Shown: positions 10,540 through 22,987, numbered from the stretch's first letter. The stretch: 64,000 bases of DNA from Perognathus longimembris pacificus (GCF_023159225.1 NC_063172.1:40553832-40617831), one strand, 5' to 3'. Numbers and translations are program-made. Notes: generated by a model not told the origin, from the letters alone.

Positions 10540-13001
10540 ACTCAATGACCACAGTAAATGTTCTGCACAGGAGTCAAAATATAGATGATGACTTACATAC
10601 TACATTCAAGGTCATTAGCATGAATCTCAAAAGTACTAGAGGAAAAGAATGTGATCAAGTTTGACAGCGAGAATTGAAGATTATTATTTTATATCATCTT
10701 GTCATTCCAAATAGTTATAATAAATGTGTGTGAGGTTGTATATTACCAAGTTAATCCTGTCAACAAAATTAATTATTTGACAGAACTAATTATTATGAGA
10801 TCCAAAATCCACTCCACGGGAATAGAAATTACACTTTTACATGCAAATCTTGCTCTGAGACCACACAGCAAGAACACTAGCATGGCATTTAATTTCCGTT
10901 AGTAAGGCCAGTCATTATTCTAATATGATTACATAGCCTTGTAAAATGTCCCTTTTTTATGAAAAGCAATTAATTTTCATTTAGTAACATTTTAGATGCC
11001 AAATATTAAGAAGTGACTCTGTAGAATGTAGATAGTTTGTGTTTATTGGAAATACTCATATTAATTAATCCTCAAGATGGTATCAGAAAGGACTTAAGGG
11101 CAAAAAATTGAATATTAAGACCTATATTTTAAATGTCATCACCAATGGGAGATTTATTTAAATTGCCATTTATCCCAGAACCTTTATGATAAGAACATTT
11201 TGTAACTGAAGAGTTACAGAGTGAGGTCTTAAAAAGCAGCCCTTAAAATAGTTTATTTAAAAATATATCTATATAGAAATGCAATAAGGATGTGGAAATG
11301 ATTTTCATTCAATCTGATTACATACTGATTGCCAATGTCATAAGTTATTCAGCCTTGATTATCAGGAAAGTTTAACAGATGTCATGGAGTGAAAGGCCAG
11401 AAAAGGCTCTAAAATAAATACTAACACTCTAAAAGACACAGAATAGGAGGTATTTTCAACATTTTAATAGGTTTAAAACATTCTCCATCAATTTCATACA
11501 AAGTGTTTTTAGCTACTATATACATGATGATAAATTTATTGTGTGCTATATAGTCTAGGTTGTGGGAAAATGAAAGTATGTAAAAATCACATTATTCATC
11601 AGCTCTCAAAATATATTTTGTTTTGTGTATTTAAACAAATTCCAATGTGATATACAGTGTCCCAATTCACAGAACTTCAAGATTAGACAGTGGGACTATG
11701 AGGAAACAGAAATTATTCTGGGCAGCTTGGCCTTTCCCTAGAATTTCCAAGTCACATTGCAGAAATACATTACTCAATCAATCTGGTATCTGCTCAATTT
11801 CTGTAATTATGACTGCCTAATTGGTAAAAAGTTTTATATGGATAAATACAATAAAATGTAAAAAACTCATTGTTTCATTAACAATTTCAATATTTTCCAT
11901 TTGTTTTTTCAAGATTTTTATCATGAAAGTCATAATTCAGTTAGAAAAGATTGGTTTTCCTGTTACTGAAACCAGAATTCATTGATAAGAAGAAACATCT
12001 AGTTTGAGGAAGTAATTTATAAACACATATTACTTAAGAAAGCTTGCTACATATTCTTCACATGTTGAATCACTTAGTAGCTATTTCATCAATTTTCACC
12101 TAAATTTCATGACAAGGTCATATAAAAAAGACACATCAACAAAGCATATTGTTTCCATTAATAAATAGGTGTTAAAATCCAATTAGTTAACGTATCTATC
12201 AATGCTCATATATAGAGGATTTGTTCTTAAGGAATTAACACAAAGTTGTTCCTGACTTCTCAGGATATTTAACAACTGACTTCAACTATATTGTGTCTGT
12301 GATTTGCTTTCACATCTGTAACAATATGTAAGAATGTTGAAAAGTAGTCTCATCATTTCTTCATTCCTCTGAAAGCACATATTGGAGAAATGACAGTTTT
12401 ATTTGAATGAGAATGAACAAAAATGCATAGAGCTCTAGGAAAGTGATGATGATTAAACTAAATATTCAGGATTTAAACATATTCTATCTTCTCAGATTAA
12501 AATTGCTACAGTCAGTTACATAGACACTGGGAAAATTAAACATATAATATTCTGTGAATTAACAAGCCCTAAGAGTAGTAGCATTCAGTAGCTGCAGGGA
12601 TGTATTTTTAGTAAAAGTAAATAAATGGAATTTTGAATAATGGTTATTATCCAATTCAATCAGAGAATAAGATTTTGAATTTGAAAAGGACTTGATATTA
12701 CAGCTCAATAAAGTAGTTAGAATTATTGCAAAACCAACCATATAAAGAGAATAATATCTTAGGATAATGAGAGTCCACAACTTAACAAATTGAAGACATA
12801 TACATCTAAATTGTGAAATTCTTTTATAAATTTTAAATTTATGTGTCTGTATGCATTATACTACCTTTTATAGAAGGCATTATAACAATGTGATTGCTGT
12901 GCTATGGAATAGTAATTATAATAGAGTCATTTTGGTATCTGTCAAGTAGCATTGAAATTATTTCCAAATACAAAACAAAACAACCCCCCCTCCCCAAACT
13001 T
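10540..13001. other. Long unique AT-rich stretch, no recognised feature
   Basis: About 2.5 kb in which I identify no repeat, RNA gene or coding exon. Open frames are short (73 codons or fewer) and lack motifs. It may hold very old diverged repeats below my detection by eye. Confidence 0.45.
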
Positions 13002-13129
13002 TCTGGGCACTGGTGGCTTCTGCTTGTAATCCTAGCTATTCAGGAGGCTGAGACCTAAGGATCACCATTCGAAGCCAGGCTGGGCAGAATAAAACCAGAA
13101 CAACAACAACATTAGCAGTAACAACAAAC
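13002..13129 (+). mobile_element. 7SL/B1-like SINE left monomer
   Basis: Shows ctgggcactggtggcttctg, tgtaatcctagctattcagg and cattcgaagccaggctgggc, the typical order for the left half of the local 7SL dimer. An (AAC)-rich tail replaces the right half. Confidence 0.85.
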
Positions 13130-13263
13130 TCAAAAGTCATCAAGTCAGTAATCAATTTTCTTTTCTGAAGCTAATATACAATATAGATAGAAGAAAATGA
13201 GTTGTTAATAATCTATTCCTTGCTATCTAGAGTTACTTATAAAGGCCCCCCACAACCACCACC

Positions 13264-13512
13264 CCGCTGATCCTGGGGCTTGACCTCAGGACCTTTGCAG
13301 GCATTGAGCTGTCGCTTGAGTCCTCTTTGCGCTCAAGGCTTGCAATTCTACCCCTTGAGCCACAGTGCCATTTCCAGGTTATTTTCTGAGTAGTTTATTG
13401 GATATGAGTCTCCCAGACTTTTCTGCCAGGGATGGCTTAGAACTTCAATCCTCTGATGTCAGCCTCCTGAATAGCTTGCTAGGATTACTGGTGTGAGCCA
13501 CCTGCTCTATGC
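13264..13512 (-). mobile_element. Dimeric 7SL/ID-like SINE, antisense
   Basis: The complement of the right monomer comes first (ctcaaggcttgcaattctac, then cttgagccacagtgcc), followed by the complement of the 7SL half (gtcagcctcctgaatagctt, ctaggattactggtgtgagc). Complete order and moderate divergence. Confidence 0.88.
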
Positions 13513-13594
13513 TCACTCATAATTCTTCAAGGGTTGGTATCCTATAAAAAGTGGAAAGTTAATTTCCTGGGCTGAATTTCATTTCAACTCATTG

Positions 13595-13818
13595 CATATA
13601 TAGATATATATGTATATATATATATAATATGTTTATTATATGTTACACATATATGTAATATATAATAAAATAATATATCATATAATATAATATCATATAA
13701 TTATATCAATTATATCATATAATATATCACATATTACATATAATATATATTATATCATATGATATAATATATATTATATAATATATAATATATAATAAAT
13801 ATATGAATAATATATATC
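13595..13818. repeat. AT-rich TATA-type low-complexity tract
   Basis: About 220 bp consisting almost only of A and T with many TATAATATAT-like units and self-complementary segments. Confidence 0.9.
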
Positions 13819-14774
13819 AGAAATGAACTCATTTTTGTTTCAAAAATTAACCAAAATTTAGTAGGTATAATCACTAAGCTATAGAAGGTCCAGTATCAGA
13901 CTTTGTTTCTACTTTGATTCAAACAGTATAAAACCTTTAGATTTCCTTCTATAAGAATGTACAAGATTGAGAGTAGTGGTAAGTTTTTGTTCTGTGTAGT
14001 AGAGCAGTTATGAGTTATCTTCCTGCTCTCCCCTGGCAGTCAGGCCATGCATCCTGGGTTCTCATGGATAGCAAGACCCTTTCTTCAACTAGGAGCTTAG
14101 ATAGTACCACAACCCATGTTTGCTGAATGATGAAATAAGATGTTGAACGCTCAAACAAGTGCTACTAAAGTATACTCAGATTCTTGCTTTTTATTCTTCA
14201 TAAGATTAAGGTTCAAAATCCCATTTTTAAATTTTCTTGAATTTCTGAGCCATTACACCATGGGAAAAATTTTTCACTTGTTAATTAAAGAAAATGCCAA
14301 AAATTGGAGGAAGTTGAAGATGAAAATATATTATTGTGGAACAGAATGGATTTAATTTTGAGTGTTCTTGGAATGTAAAGTCAGTGCAACACTATAGTCC
14401 ACTTACATGATATATGCAAGGTAAATACCAATAGATATTCATAATGGATGTACGTAAGATTACATTAATATGCTTTCAGAGACATAGGTAATTATCTTTT
14501 TGCATCATTAAGAGGAGTCATTCTGAGATAGATTTTGATTTGTTGACATTAGTTCAATGTATACAAATTAGTATCTTTTTTTGGCTCAGCAAGCAGTGCC
14601 AATAAAACCATAGTTATTAATTGGACCACAGGTATCTCTACAGAGCTCTACCTAGGCAGTATTCTCACAGTCTTGTCAATCTTCACTTTGAAGAAAGCTA
14701 CAATAATCCAACTACTCACTCAACCTGAAACTAAATAGCCATTTGGAGCATTGATTTTTGAACTTTGGACAACA
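13819..14774. other. Unique sequence, no recognised feature
   Basis: A 71-codon frame at 14140-14355 has no recognisable family. The segment near 14000-14100 is slightly richer in G and C but is not identified. Confidence 0.45.
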
Positions 14775-15300
14775 GCTTTAAAAAATTGTATTTGTATAGT
14801 TGATATACAGAGGGGTTACAGTTACACAAATGAGGTACAACCCATACAACTCTTTTTGTACTATGTTTCCCTGATATCCAGTTCATTTTCCCCATAGTGT
14901 TTTGTATCACAGTTGCATTTGCTCATCTTTCTTCCATCTTTCTTGTGCCCTCCCTGAGCCTCCCAAATACAAAGTAACAAACAATACAAAAGAAAAAGAG
15001 AACAAAACAACAATAGCAACTAAAGAAAGTCTTGTGTTTTGTTAGTTTTCTTGAAGTTCATTTCATAGAATACTATTTTATACTATATCTGTGCATAGCT
15101 ATTGAGTCTTGTCCACCACTCCTATGCGTAGCCTCCTTTGACCTCCATATGTTAATGACTAGGGACATGTATAATTTATCATATTCCAGTTTTACTTATT
15201 TATTTTAGTCAATCAGTATGTTTACTTATATATTTATAGGCATATTCTAGTTACCACAAATGATGGAAACCATACAGCCTATATTTCCTTCAGTTTTTTT
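14775..15300 (-). mobile_element. L1 3' UTR and ORF2-end remnant, antisense
   Basis: The plus strand starts with the complement of the L1 3' terminus (tatacagaggggttacagtt), continues through the complement of the purine-rich 3' UTR, and ends near 15295 with tctagttaccacaaatgatg, a stretch also seen in the inverted L1 parts at 28.7 and 56.1 kb. It is old and diverged, and the middle is hard to align by eye. Confidence 0.65.
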
Positions 15301-15396
15301 TAATATCCTACTTGTTCACAAGAAGAAAACATTGGACTCTGAATAGGCTAATATACCTGAACACTGTGGCTAAATCTGAGGGGGAAAGGTAAAAAG

Positions 15397-15484
15397 AATA
15401 AATTCAAACTAGTAATTTTCTTCTATAGTCTTCACTAAAAAAAAATAAATTCAAACTGGTAATTTTCTTCTATGGTCTTCACTA
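15397..15484. repeat. 41-bp direct duplication separated by A run
   Basis: Positions 15397-15437 and 15444-15484 match at 39 of 41 bases (two A/G differences), separated by six A residues. This is either a simple tandem duplication or the footprint of an insertion that delivered only a poly(A) tail. Confidence 0.88.
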
Positions 15485-16318
15485 GTAAAAATCTTTGAAA
15501 CCCCAGAACAAAAGTCATTTTTTTTCCAGCCAAGAATGCGAATAGTACTCAATAAATATTTTCATTTGTCAAGCATAATGAATTTTCTTCTATTTATATA
15601 TCAAACCACACTAAATATTTTATAAATAAACAGATGGGAACTCAAAGACGTTGCTTCTACTCAAGCAAGGCTGTATGCATTTGTTTCTAGAAGGAAAGAG
15701 TCACAGATTACAAACAGAAGAGAAAATACAAAATCTGCTAAAATTTTATGACATACAAAGAAAAAAGATGAATAGCAAAAGTTTTCAGTATGAAGATAAA
15801 AGGATATTAAAGGTCACTGAGATAGCTAAAATAATTTTCAAGTCCATAACCTTTTATGAATAAGTCACTTAGCTCTTCCTGAAAGGTCTCATGTGGCAGG
15901 TAAACTTAAAAAATTGTGAAATGTGCATTCTATTAATGTCTCTTTTTCAATATTTTGAAGATATTTTTGTCCAAAATTTAAAAAATGGAAAAGGCTGAGA
16001 ATGTTGGAGATGTGGTGTTGGAATTTGTATACCACTTTAACAAAGTACTAATACAGGTATAAATGAATCTGTAGGTGATTTGAATTTGTTTCCTAAGGAA
16101 AATGCAAAAATGAACAAACTCGTCTGTATTGTGTTCATAAAAATGAATGACATTATGATTTCTGAGTAGGTGCTCTGGAGTGAAAAAGGTAAACTAAACC
16201 AACCCTTCACAGAGGATGGAACTTGTTAAAGAGCAACTATAACCATAATTTCCAACATAGCTATACTGCAAATAAACATTATGCCTTCCTGATTATATAC
16301 TCATTAATTTATGTATTA
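15485..16318. other. Unique AT-rich sequence, no recognised feature
   Basis: A 70-codon frame (15651-15863) rich in K and E shows no family signature. Confidence 0.45.
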
Positions 16319-16373
16319 TATATGCATATATATTGTATATACATACACACATATATATACACACACATATATA
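16319..16373. repeat. TATA/CACA microsatellite
   Basis: Alternating purine-pyrimidine tract with tatatgcatatatattgta and CACACA segments. Confidence 0.9.
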
Positions 16374-16765
16374 ATTTCCATTTGCATCATAGGCTATGTA
16401 AGAAGAAAAACCTTTGCGTAATGATATCCAGTACAAAATGACATCTGAAAGTGCAGTGAAAGACAAGAGATTTCTACAAATTAAAAGAGCATGAACAGCT
16501 CCATACAATATTCAGCTTGATGAGTACACCACATATATTTAAAGAAGCAATTGGAGATCAGCTGAAAAGATAAATTAAGGCCAGGCTGTGAAGAAGCTGA
16601 ATGCTAAGAAAAGGAGTTTGACTTCAATTCGGAGAGCAAGGAGTATTTATTTGAGTTTAAGTTTGTTTGCTTTTGCAACATGAATATAATTGAGTTTCTG
16701 AATTTTGCAAAGTGTTTTTGGAAATGCTTTGCTACAAGTACAGAGTAAAAATAATTTGCAAGCTA
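16374..16765. other. Unique sequence, no recognised feature
   Basis: No gene or repeat I can support. Confidence 0.45.
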
Positions 16766-16766
16766 G

Positions 16767-16802
<36 letters not shown>
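16766..16802. repeat. (GT)n microsatellite
   Basis: About 18 GT units. Confidence 0.97.
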
Positions 16803-16804
<2 letters not shown>

Positions 16805-17437
16805 AAGATGAGGAATGTAGTTCTAGTGTTAGGATGAGAATTAAAAACACTTTATTCAAAGATAGTCTATATTACTTTTGAAATCTAAAGAAAAAGTAGA
16901 AATGAGATAGCAGATTTATTACACTATGCAATATGCTTTTATTGTATATTCTCAAGTATTTTACAAATACAGTTTTAGGAGCTGTTTGTAAAGTTGATGA
17001 TGCAGAGATCTAAGTTCTAAATATTAGGTCTGAATTTGTTGAGTGACATCTGAAAATTGATTTTATGCTTAAAATTTCTTTTTTAAAACAGAGTTAAAAC
17101 AAATTCCCAATCAACTACAATTGCTATTTTATATTGCTATTGTTATTTGCAATAATTTTATAATTATTGAGAATGTTGCAATTAGAATATAACACTGGTT
17201 CTAATGCTTCAATACAAACATAAAATTAGAAAGAAATCAAGGATGACTTGCTTTTCAATATAGGGATTTATCCAGTGGTATCGGTGAATGAATACTATCA
17301 GATATCTTTAAGACTAGCTCTGATAGAAGTTATATTATTTATTTTATTCAAGTTCATTTTTAAGAAATATCATTATATAGTAGAAACCTTTTATTCTCTG
17401 ATATTTCAACTGTACTTGTCAGAGCAAAGGACGTTTC
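16803..17437. other. Unique AT-rich sequence, no recognised feature
   Basis: No gene or identifiable repeat. Confidence 0.45.
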
Positions 17438-17522
17438 TTACATATGTATGTATATATATACTCATATATACATATATGAATATATGTATGTATATGTACT
17501 CATATATGTGTGTGTATATATC
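17438..17522. repeat. TATG/TATA low-complexity tract
   Basis: Degenerate tatgtatatata and catatatgtgtgtg units. The open frame across it (17248-17544) encodes a hydrophobic low-complexity string caused by the repeat. Confidence 0.88.
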
Positions 17523-17639
17523 GTTAGCTAGAATCAAGTTTTAGTGTCTTTCTACTTGTGCATTGAATTTTTAAAGTTTATTGTCCTTACATGGTTGTCC
17601 AAAGAAGTTTTAAATCAACCAGTCAGTTTATGAATACAA

Positions 17640-18285
17640 TGCACATCAATAAATGCCACCCCTTTCATCACACATGTTGAATTTAAATATCTTAAAAATA
17701 TTTGGGCACCAATTATTAGAGTCCGTTTGTGGATGGAGAACTTATACGCAGCCATGTGTTCAGAGAGAAATTTTGTTGGTTTGTGGGTCATTCAAAATGC
17801 GAGAATCTATGGCAGAGTATTGTAACTTGATGATTCAACTCTTCCAGGCACAAGGGACTGGTCAACTGTATTACAGATGTTATTGTGATCAGAATTCTGT
17901 GGCTTCGTGATCATGGCATTAAGTTGTGTTTTATGTGGCAGCCCGATCCTTGAAATAAATTATTTTTTTAATCTTTCTGACTGGGAAGCGCTACTCTGAA
18001 ACTACATATATAGAAAAAATCTAACTTGTCCTTGAGCCTAAGATCTGCCTAAAACTAGAGACCAACCAAATATGGGGCTTCCCAGCCAAAGATGCTGCTA
18101 CTTTGCCTTTTAGCAGCTTTTGGACCATTTCCTCTTGAGCAACCAACTAGCTTGGCACACCACCAAACACAGGGGAGGATACAAGAGCACTGAGACACCA
18201 GGATTGGGAAACTCATCAATAAAATACAGCAACCAGAACAACTGGCCTCTAGTAATGTAGCAGTGTCAAAAGAAAAAGATTGGCA
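17640..18285. other. Unidentified block of less AT-rich sequence
   Basis: This block contrasts with the AT-rich surroundings. A plus-strand frame of 85 codons (17653-17910) encodes a Cys-containing peptide with segments such as FGHQLLESVCGW and QGTGQLYYRCYCD that I do not recognise. A polyadenylation-like cttgaaataaa lies at about 17950, followed by a T-rich run. It could be an old retrocopy, an LTR remnant or a non-coding exon. None can be confirmed by reading alone. Confidence 0.3.
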
Positions 18286-18296
18286 TGACCATAAAT

Positions 18297-18452
18297 GGGA
18301 GGAAGAGAGGAAGGAAGTGAAAGAGGGAAAGTGGAAGGTAAGAAGTAAAGTAGGATGAAAGGAAGGAAGGAAAAAAGAATGGAAGGAAGGAAGATAAAAA
18401 GGAAGAAAGAGAGAGAGAAAGAAAACAAAAGGAAGGCAAAAGGAAAAACACA
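18297..18452. repeat. Purine-rich (GGAA/GAAA)n tract
   Basis: About 150 bp of nearly pure purine with GGAAGGAA and GAGAGA units. The long Ser/Phe/Pro-rich minus-strand frames (up to 132 codons) come from this tract. Confidence 0.93.
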
Positions 18453-18503
18453 CATTTTTTTTTCATGAAGATCTGTTATAAAAATTCAAATTTAAAGTCT
18501 TCA

Positions 18504-18694
18504 GAGCTGGGTGTAACAGCAAGTTCCTGCAATCTCAGCCACTCAGGAGGATGAGGCAAGATTATTTCAAATTTGAGACCATGTGGAGGGCTCTACTTCA
18601 AAAGCAAATGCAAACAAAATGACTAGAGGTATTTCTCAAGTGGAGTATTTGCTTAGCATGTATAGGCTGCACAAGGCCCAAAACTTAGCCCTGT
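18504..18694 (+). mobile_element. Dimeric 7SL/ID-like SINE, old
   Basis: The left half has gagctgggtgtaacagcaag and ctcagccactcaggaggatg (B1/Alu pattern). The right half has tttctcaagtggagtatttg and cttagcatgtataggctgca, closer to a canonical ID element than other right halves in this window. No clear TSD. Confidence 0.72.
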
Positions 18695-19521
18695 TATGTT
18701 GTTCTTGTTATGTGTGTGTACTTATAAGACTGAAATAATTGAGAGTTTAAAGGAAACAAAAAATACCCTGTTATTTATGAGAACCAAAATGTATTTCAAA
18801 ACATGCAGCGAACATGTAAAAAATTATAAATAATTATGGGAAATATAAAAGTAAGTTGGGGAGTGAGAAAAATCAAAAGGAAACCTAAATTACACTAGGG
18901 GGAAAATATTTAATCAAAGACAAGAAGCAGAAATTCTAATAGAAAATTTCCCTGTTTTCAAGAAAGATTTAATCTTGTATTTTGAAAAGGCTAGTTTTGT
19001 CCAGGATTATGCAAGACAAACAAACAAAGCACATAGATATATTCTGATAAAGTTTCAGAAAACCCTTTATGAACTGTTAGACAAAAGTAAATAACTTATA
19101 GGGCAGCATATCCTATGTTGTTAGGGTGTTTGAAATCTTTATTACCAGAAACATATTGCTTACATAATCAGGTAAAACAATAAAGATATTGATAGATGTA
19201 TTCCCTATAACTTGTTTGTAGGGGTCCCCTTTTGTTCCCTTATTGAATACCCAAACATCAATAGGAACTTTCCTACATATAAAGTTCATAAATATAACTG
19301 GATACTAAAATTTTTGAATTCAAATTTAAATAATTTAAATAACTACTCCAGTAATTTTTATATGGATGATCTTGACACTTATTTCACCCAAACTATATAC
19401 AGTCAATTGTTGTTCCGAACTTGAAATTTTCCCTGTTTGATTAATCCTCAATTTCAATTACACGCAAAGAACGATATATAGTGGAAAATACTCATGGAAA
19501 GGACTAATTTCTTTTCTGTGA
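18695..19521. other. Unique AT-rich sequence, no recognised feature
   Basis: A 70-codon frame at 19212-19424 is Asn/Tyr-rich and has no motif. Confidence 0.45.
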
Positions 19522-19644
19522 CAAAATCATTTTTCCCCATATTCTTTTAGCCTCTGTCTTCCTGTTTCCTTTTCTTCTACTGTGCAATGGGTGGACAATA
19601 TTAGTCAGCACTTCCTCATTGACTGTTGTTCTTATTAAACAGTT
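19522..19644 (+). mobile_element. MIR SINE remnant
   Basis: The order aaatcattt, tagcctctgtcttcctgttt, gtgcaatgggtgg, aatattagt, cttcctcattg and cttattaaa follows the MIR core (cctctctgagcctcagtttc, then aaatgggg, then a Pu/Py-rich tail). MIRs are ancient and shared by all mammals, in keeping with the high divergence. Confidence 0.65.
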
Positions 19645-20511
19645 CCAGCCTGCAGTGGCAAAAGGAAGCATTTAAGCAACCTCTCAAACTTCATAGCTGC
19701 AGAAATTATTTCAATCACCATATTCTCTTTTCTCTTTCCTTCTTCCTACTCTTTTTCATTTCATCTCCTATTGGCCTATGAACACTTACTAGCTTATCGT
19801 TGGCACCTTGAAGAACTCACTTACTTTTTTGAGTTAGCTTTTACCCAGCTGGCATCCCTAAAATTGAGTAAGCATAGGGATTGCTTAAAGGCAAATAAGA
19901 AAAATTAATTGTCAGGGAAAGATGAAAGGCTCAGAACCCTTATAAGTTAATTCTGCTAATCATAGCTCTTAAAATCAGTTCTTCATGTTCACAGTTATTT
20001 TTTTCCACAGCTCAGATCTTCACAACACTTTATATTACTTCTTCATGTCCTCTCATAGACATAATCTGAGTTTAATGACTCTATCAATGTACTTTTATAA
20101 AAAGTGAAACTGGTAGTGTAGCTTTCATTAAAATCATTATTACATTTTATCATTAGGGAACATTATGTTATTATGGGCGTTTTTATGACTTGGTTTCTTT
20201 TCACTAATTTAGCCTACTACTTACCACTTTAAAACAAAAATATAAATGCCAGTTGCAAATCACTTAAATCTCTCTAGAGGGTCAATATTTGTTTACGTCA
20301 GTACTTTGGATTTTTGTCCATAATAGGCAATTTCCAACTACATGTGATTCCAATCTCTTGACCGTGTCATTTCCTGGCTGATTCCCTACTTATCTTTCAA
20401 CAGCCTGAAAACTGGATGTTCTGAAAAAGGAATCTTTACACTGCTATGAACAATTCTGTCTTTCTAAGTGTTTCAATGGGAGTGTTAGTTCCCACCCAAT
20501 AATAGAATTTA
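19645..20511. other. Unique sequence, possible very old repeats
   Basis: No gene. A short stretch near 20258-20285 (gcaaatcacttaaatctctc) resembles the MIR core but is too short to call. Confidence 0.4.
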
Positions 20512-20712
20512 AAATATATGGGGCTGGGAATATGGCCTAGTGGCTAGAGTGCTTGAAGCACCACATATATAGAAAACGGCCAAAAGTCGTTCTGTGGTTC
20601 AAGTAGCAGAGTGCTAGCCTTGAGCAAAAAGAAGGCAGGGACAGTGCTCAGTCCCTGAGACCAAGCGCCATGACTGGCAAAAAAAAAAAAAAAAAAAAAA
20701 AGTGAAATATAT
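20512..20712 (+). mobile_element. IDL-Geo-type SINE with internal deletion in left monomer
   Basis: Starts ggggctgggaatatggccta at 20520 and keeps the A-box region. It then jumps from agagtgcttg straight to aagcaccacatatatag, so the left-monomer B box and about 35-40 bp are missing. The right monomer (ttcaagtagcagagtgctag) is complete and a run of A follows (20679-20701). Possible 8-bp TSD aaatatat at 20512-20519 and 20705-20712. Confidence 0.9.
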
Positions 20713-22039
20713 AGGAATTCTTTTTCTGCTTGTCACTTGTGAAACTTGAGTGCATTTTATTCTGTCTGAGGATCTTGTGTAGTGGTTTGAATTCCAAGCA
20801 CATGCTACAGTGTTTGATAAATATTTGACGATTATGGGACACAGATTCAGCTACTGAAAAGCTGAGAATTTCATATATAAAATTTTATATTTTTCTGGTT
20901 CCTGCACTCTCACTAGGCTTTCTTCTTCCTCATGACTGGTGCACTACTACTTGACCAATGCTTTCAAGTTTGCCATTTTGCTGGCTAATTGGAAATTAAG
21001 TCTCATAGAATTTTCTGCTGGCTTTGAGGCACAATCTTCCAGGTCTTAGCTTCCTGACTTTCAACATATATAATTCTATGAAAATATTTATATATATATA
21101 TATTATGCATATAAGGAAAATATTAACACAATATAAATATACTTACTGTTGAAATATAATCAAAATGAATGTTTATTTTAGAGACTTCATGTTTGATTAT
21201 TCAGATATAATTTTGGTAAATTAAAAAATAATTCTCAGACTCTAGTGCTAGTAACAATTTAAACTGAATTTTTTTGTGTTCTGAATGGGCTCCCACACTT
21301 TCCATATGTATGCTCTTAAGATACGTAAATCTTCTAAACCTAAATAAATTCTAGATGTTGTTTAAGTCTCAAAAACAAATGTTTCAAAAATAAATCATTT
21401 TAGGAATAACAGATATAAAAGGAAGATCTTGGAAATAGATAAATAACTAGTAGCTACTAGTATTTAAGATTAGCATGTAAAGATGAGATAAACTAATTAT
21501 ATTTATATTTATATGATCTAGTTTATATTGCTTGAGGATAGACGTTATGAGTACAAGTCATAGGAAGACATAGTAAATAAATATATGTAATAAAAGAATG
21601 TGCAGAATTTGTATAGATGTCTGTGATTATTTCATTGAACCCATCATATTGAACTGTTAAGTGGTTTTCCTTTAAATAATCATTTCATCTAATCTCAGTG
21701 TTTCACTTCAAACTTCTAAAATTAATATTTAAAAATATTTTAGTGACCAACACTAACAAGCAACCTATCATTTATAATTTTATTAATGCCATTTTAACTT
21801 GTAAGGCAGTCTGATACTATGTATTATTTTAGAAATAAGATCTTGTTCTCTATGTAGGTTCTTTTTTAAACTTGAAAACTGTGTTCTTAGTTATTGTCTC
21901 GATTATGAAACATCATGGCAGATAATCATACTTCTGAGAACTGAGGGCAGGGAATAACTTAGCCTTCGGTGCTTTGACCAAAGCTTCTCTACTCAATTTT
22001 TTCCTTTTTATATAGAAATGATTACAGAGAAGAAGCTAG
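20713..22039. other. Unique AT-rich sequence, short TA repeat near 21.09 kb
   Basis: Contains a short (TA)n at about 21089-21104. I recognise nothing else. Confidence 0.45.
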
Positions 22040-22480
22040 ATGAATTTAAGATTCCAATCAGCCTCCTGGGAAGAAAGGGAGTAAATTATGGCATTCAATT
22101 CCTGAGCCAAGAGAAGAATGTAAATTCGGGAGCAACTTGCTACAGTGAGTCATAAGGTAGCCACTGGAACAGTGGCATCTGAAAATGGAAAGCTTTATTA
22201 GGTATTTGCTTAGTTTTGCAGCTTTCATCTTTGTGTTCATTAGCAAAGGCTCTGAATGTACAGCAGTTTTGGATATTGGAATGGCACCCTGAAGTTGACA
22301 TTAATCTGACTAAAACAAACAGATGAGAGCTCATGCAACTGATAGGACAAGTACAATATTTAACTGTATGAGTACCACTGAAATTACTTGTGAAGCAGGT
22401 CATAAAACTTAGGCTGATGATGAAAATTATATCTGTTACAATCATTTCCAGATGTGACATGTTTGTACCAAAAAGGTACC
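22040..22480. other. Unidentified less AT-rich block
   Basis: A minus-strand frame of 106 codons (22140-22460) contains several Cys and Ser/Thr residues but no motif I know. No poly(A) or TSD is apparent. It could be an old retroelement piece or part of a non-coding transcript; I cannot decide. Confidence 0.3.
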
Positions 22481-22987
22481 TGTCTCTATAAAGAGAAGTT
22501 ACAAATCATCCTGTGAAAAATTTTGTGTAACTCTACTTTGTACAAATGTAATGCTTCAGTCTTTTTTCCCCCTCAATGCCAGTTCAGTTATCCTAAATAC
22601 CAGACTGATATTTCATAATGTTGCTCCATGCACAAGCATCTTTCCTGTGATGACTGCACACTCATTGCTAACATGTTTACCTCAGTTGCACTATTCTCAG
22701 GAAATCACTTACTATACACATCCTAATCAAATCAGATCAATTATATTTGCTTTTCTATCTCTCATTAACACTGGTCAAAATTAAATTCATTATAAACCAA
22801 CTTTAACACACCCAATTTTGTACAAAATGTACTTGTAAACATTTCTTTTTGAAGGGATAGGTGGTTTGAATTTTAGGCCACTTGCTCAAATAGCACAGTT
22901 CTGAATTTTAGAGGGAAACCAAACAGTAATAAACATCAAGTTTTATCTTATTTACTGAATGTTTGATTAACTTTGTGATCATATCTT
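22481..22987. other. Unique sequence, no recognised feature
   Basis: A 77-codon frame at 22551-22784 has no recognisable domain. Confidence 0.45.

Noticed and set aside
13595..13818. Replication origin or matrix attachment region
   Set aside because: Extreme AT richness alone is common in mammalian intergenic DNA and supports neither function.
18055..18466. Ser/Phe/Pro-rich minus-strand frames up to 132 codons
   Set aside because: They lie largely in the purine-rich GGAA tract, and three overlapping frames are open at once, which is typical of a simple repeat.
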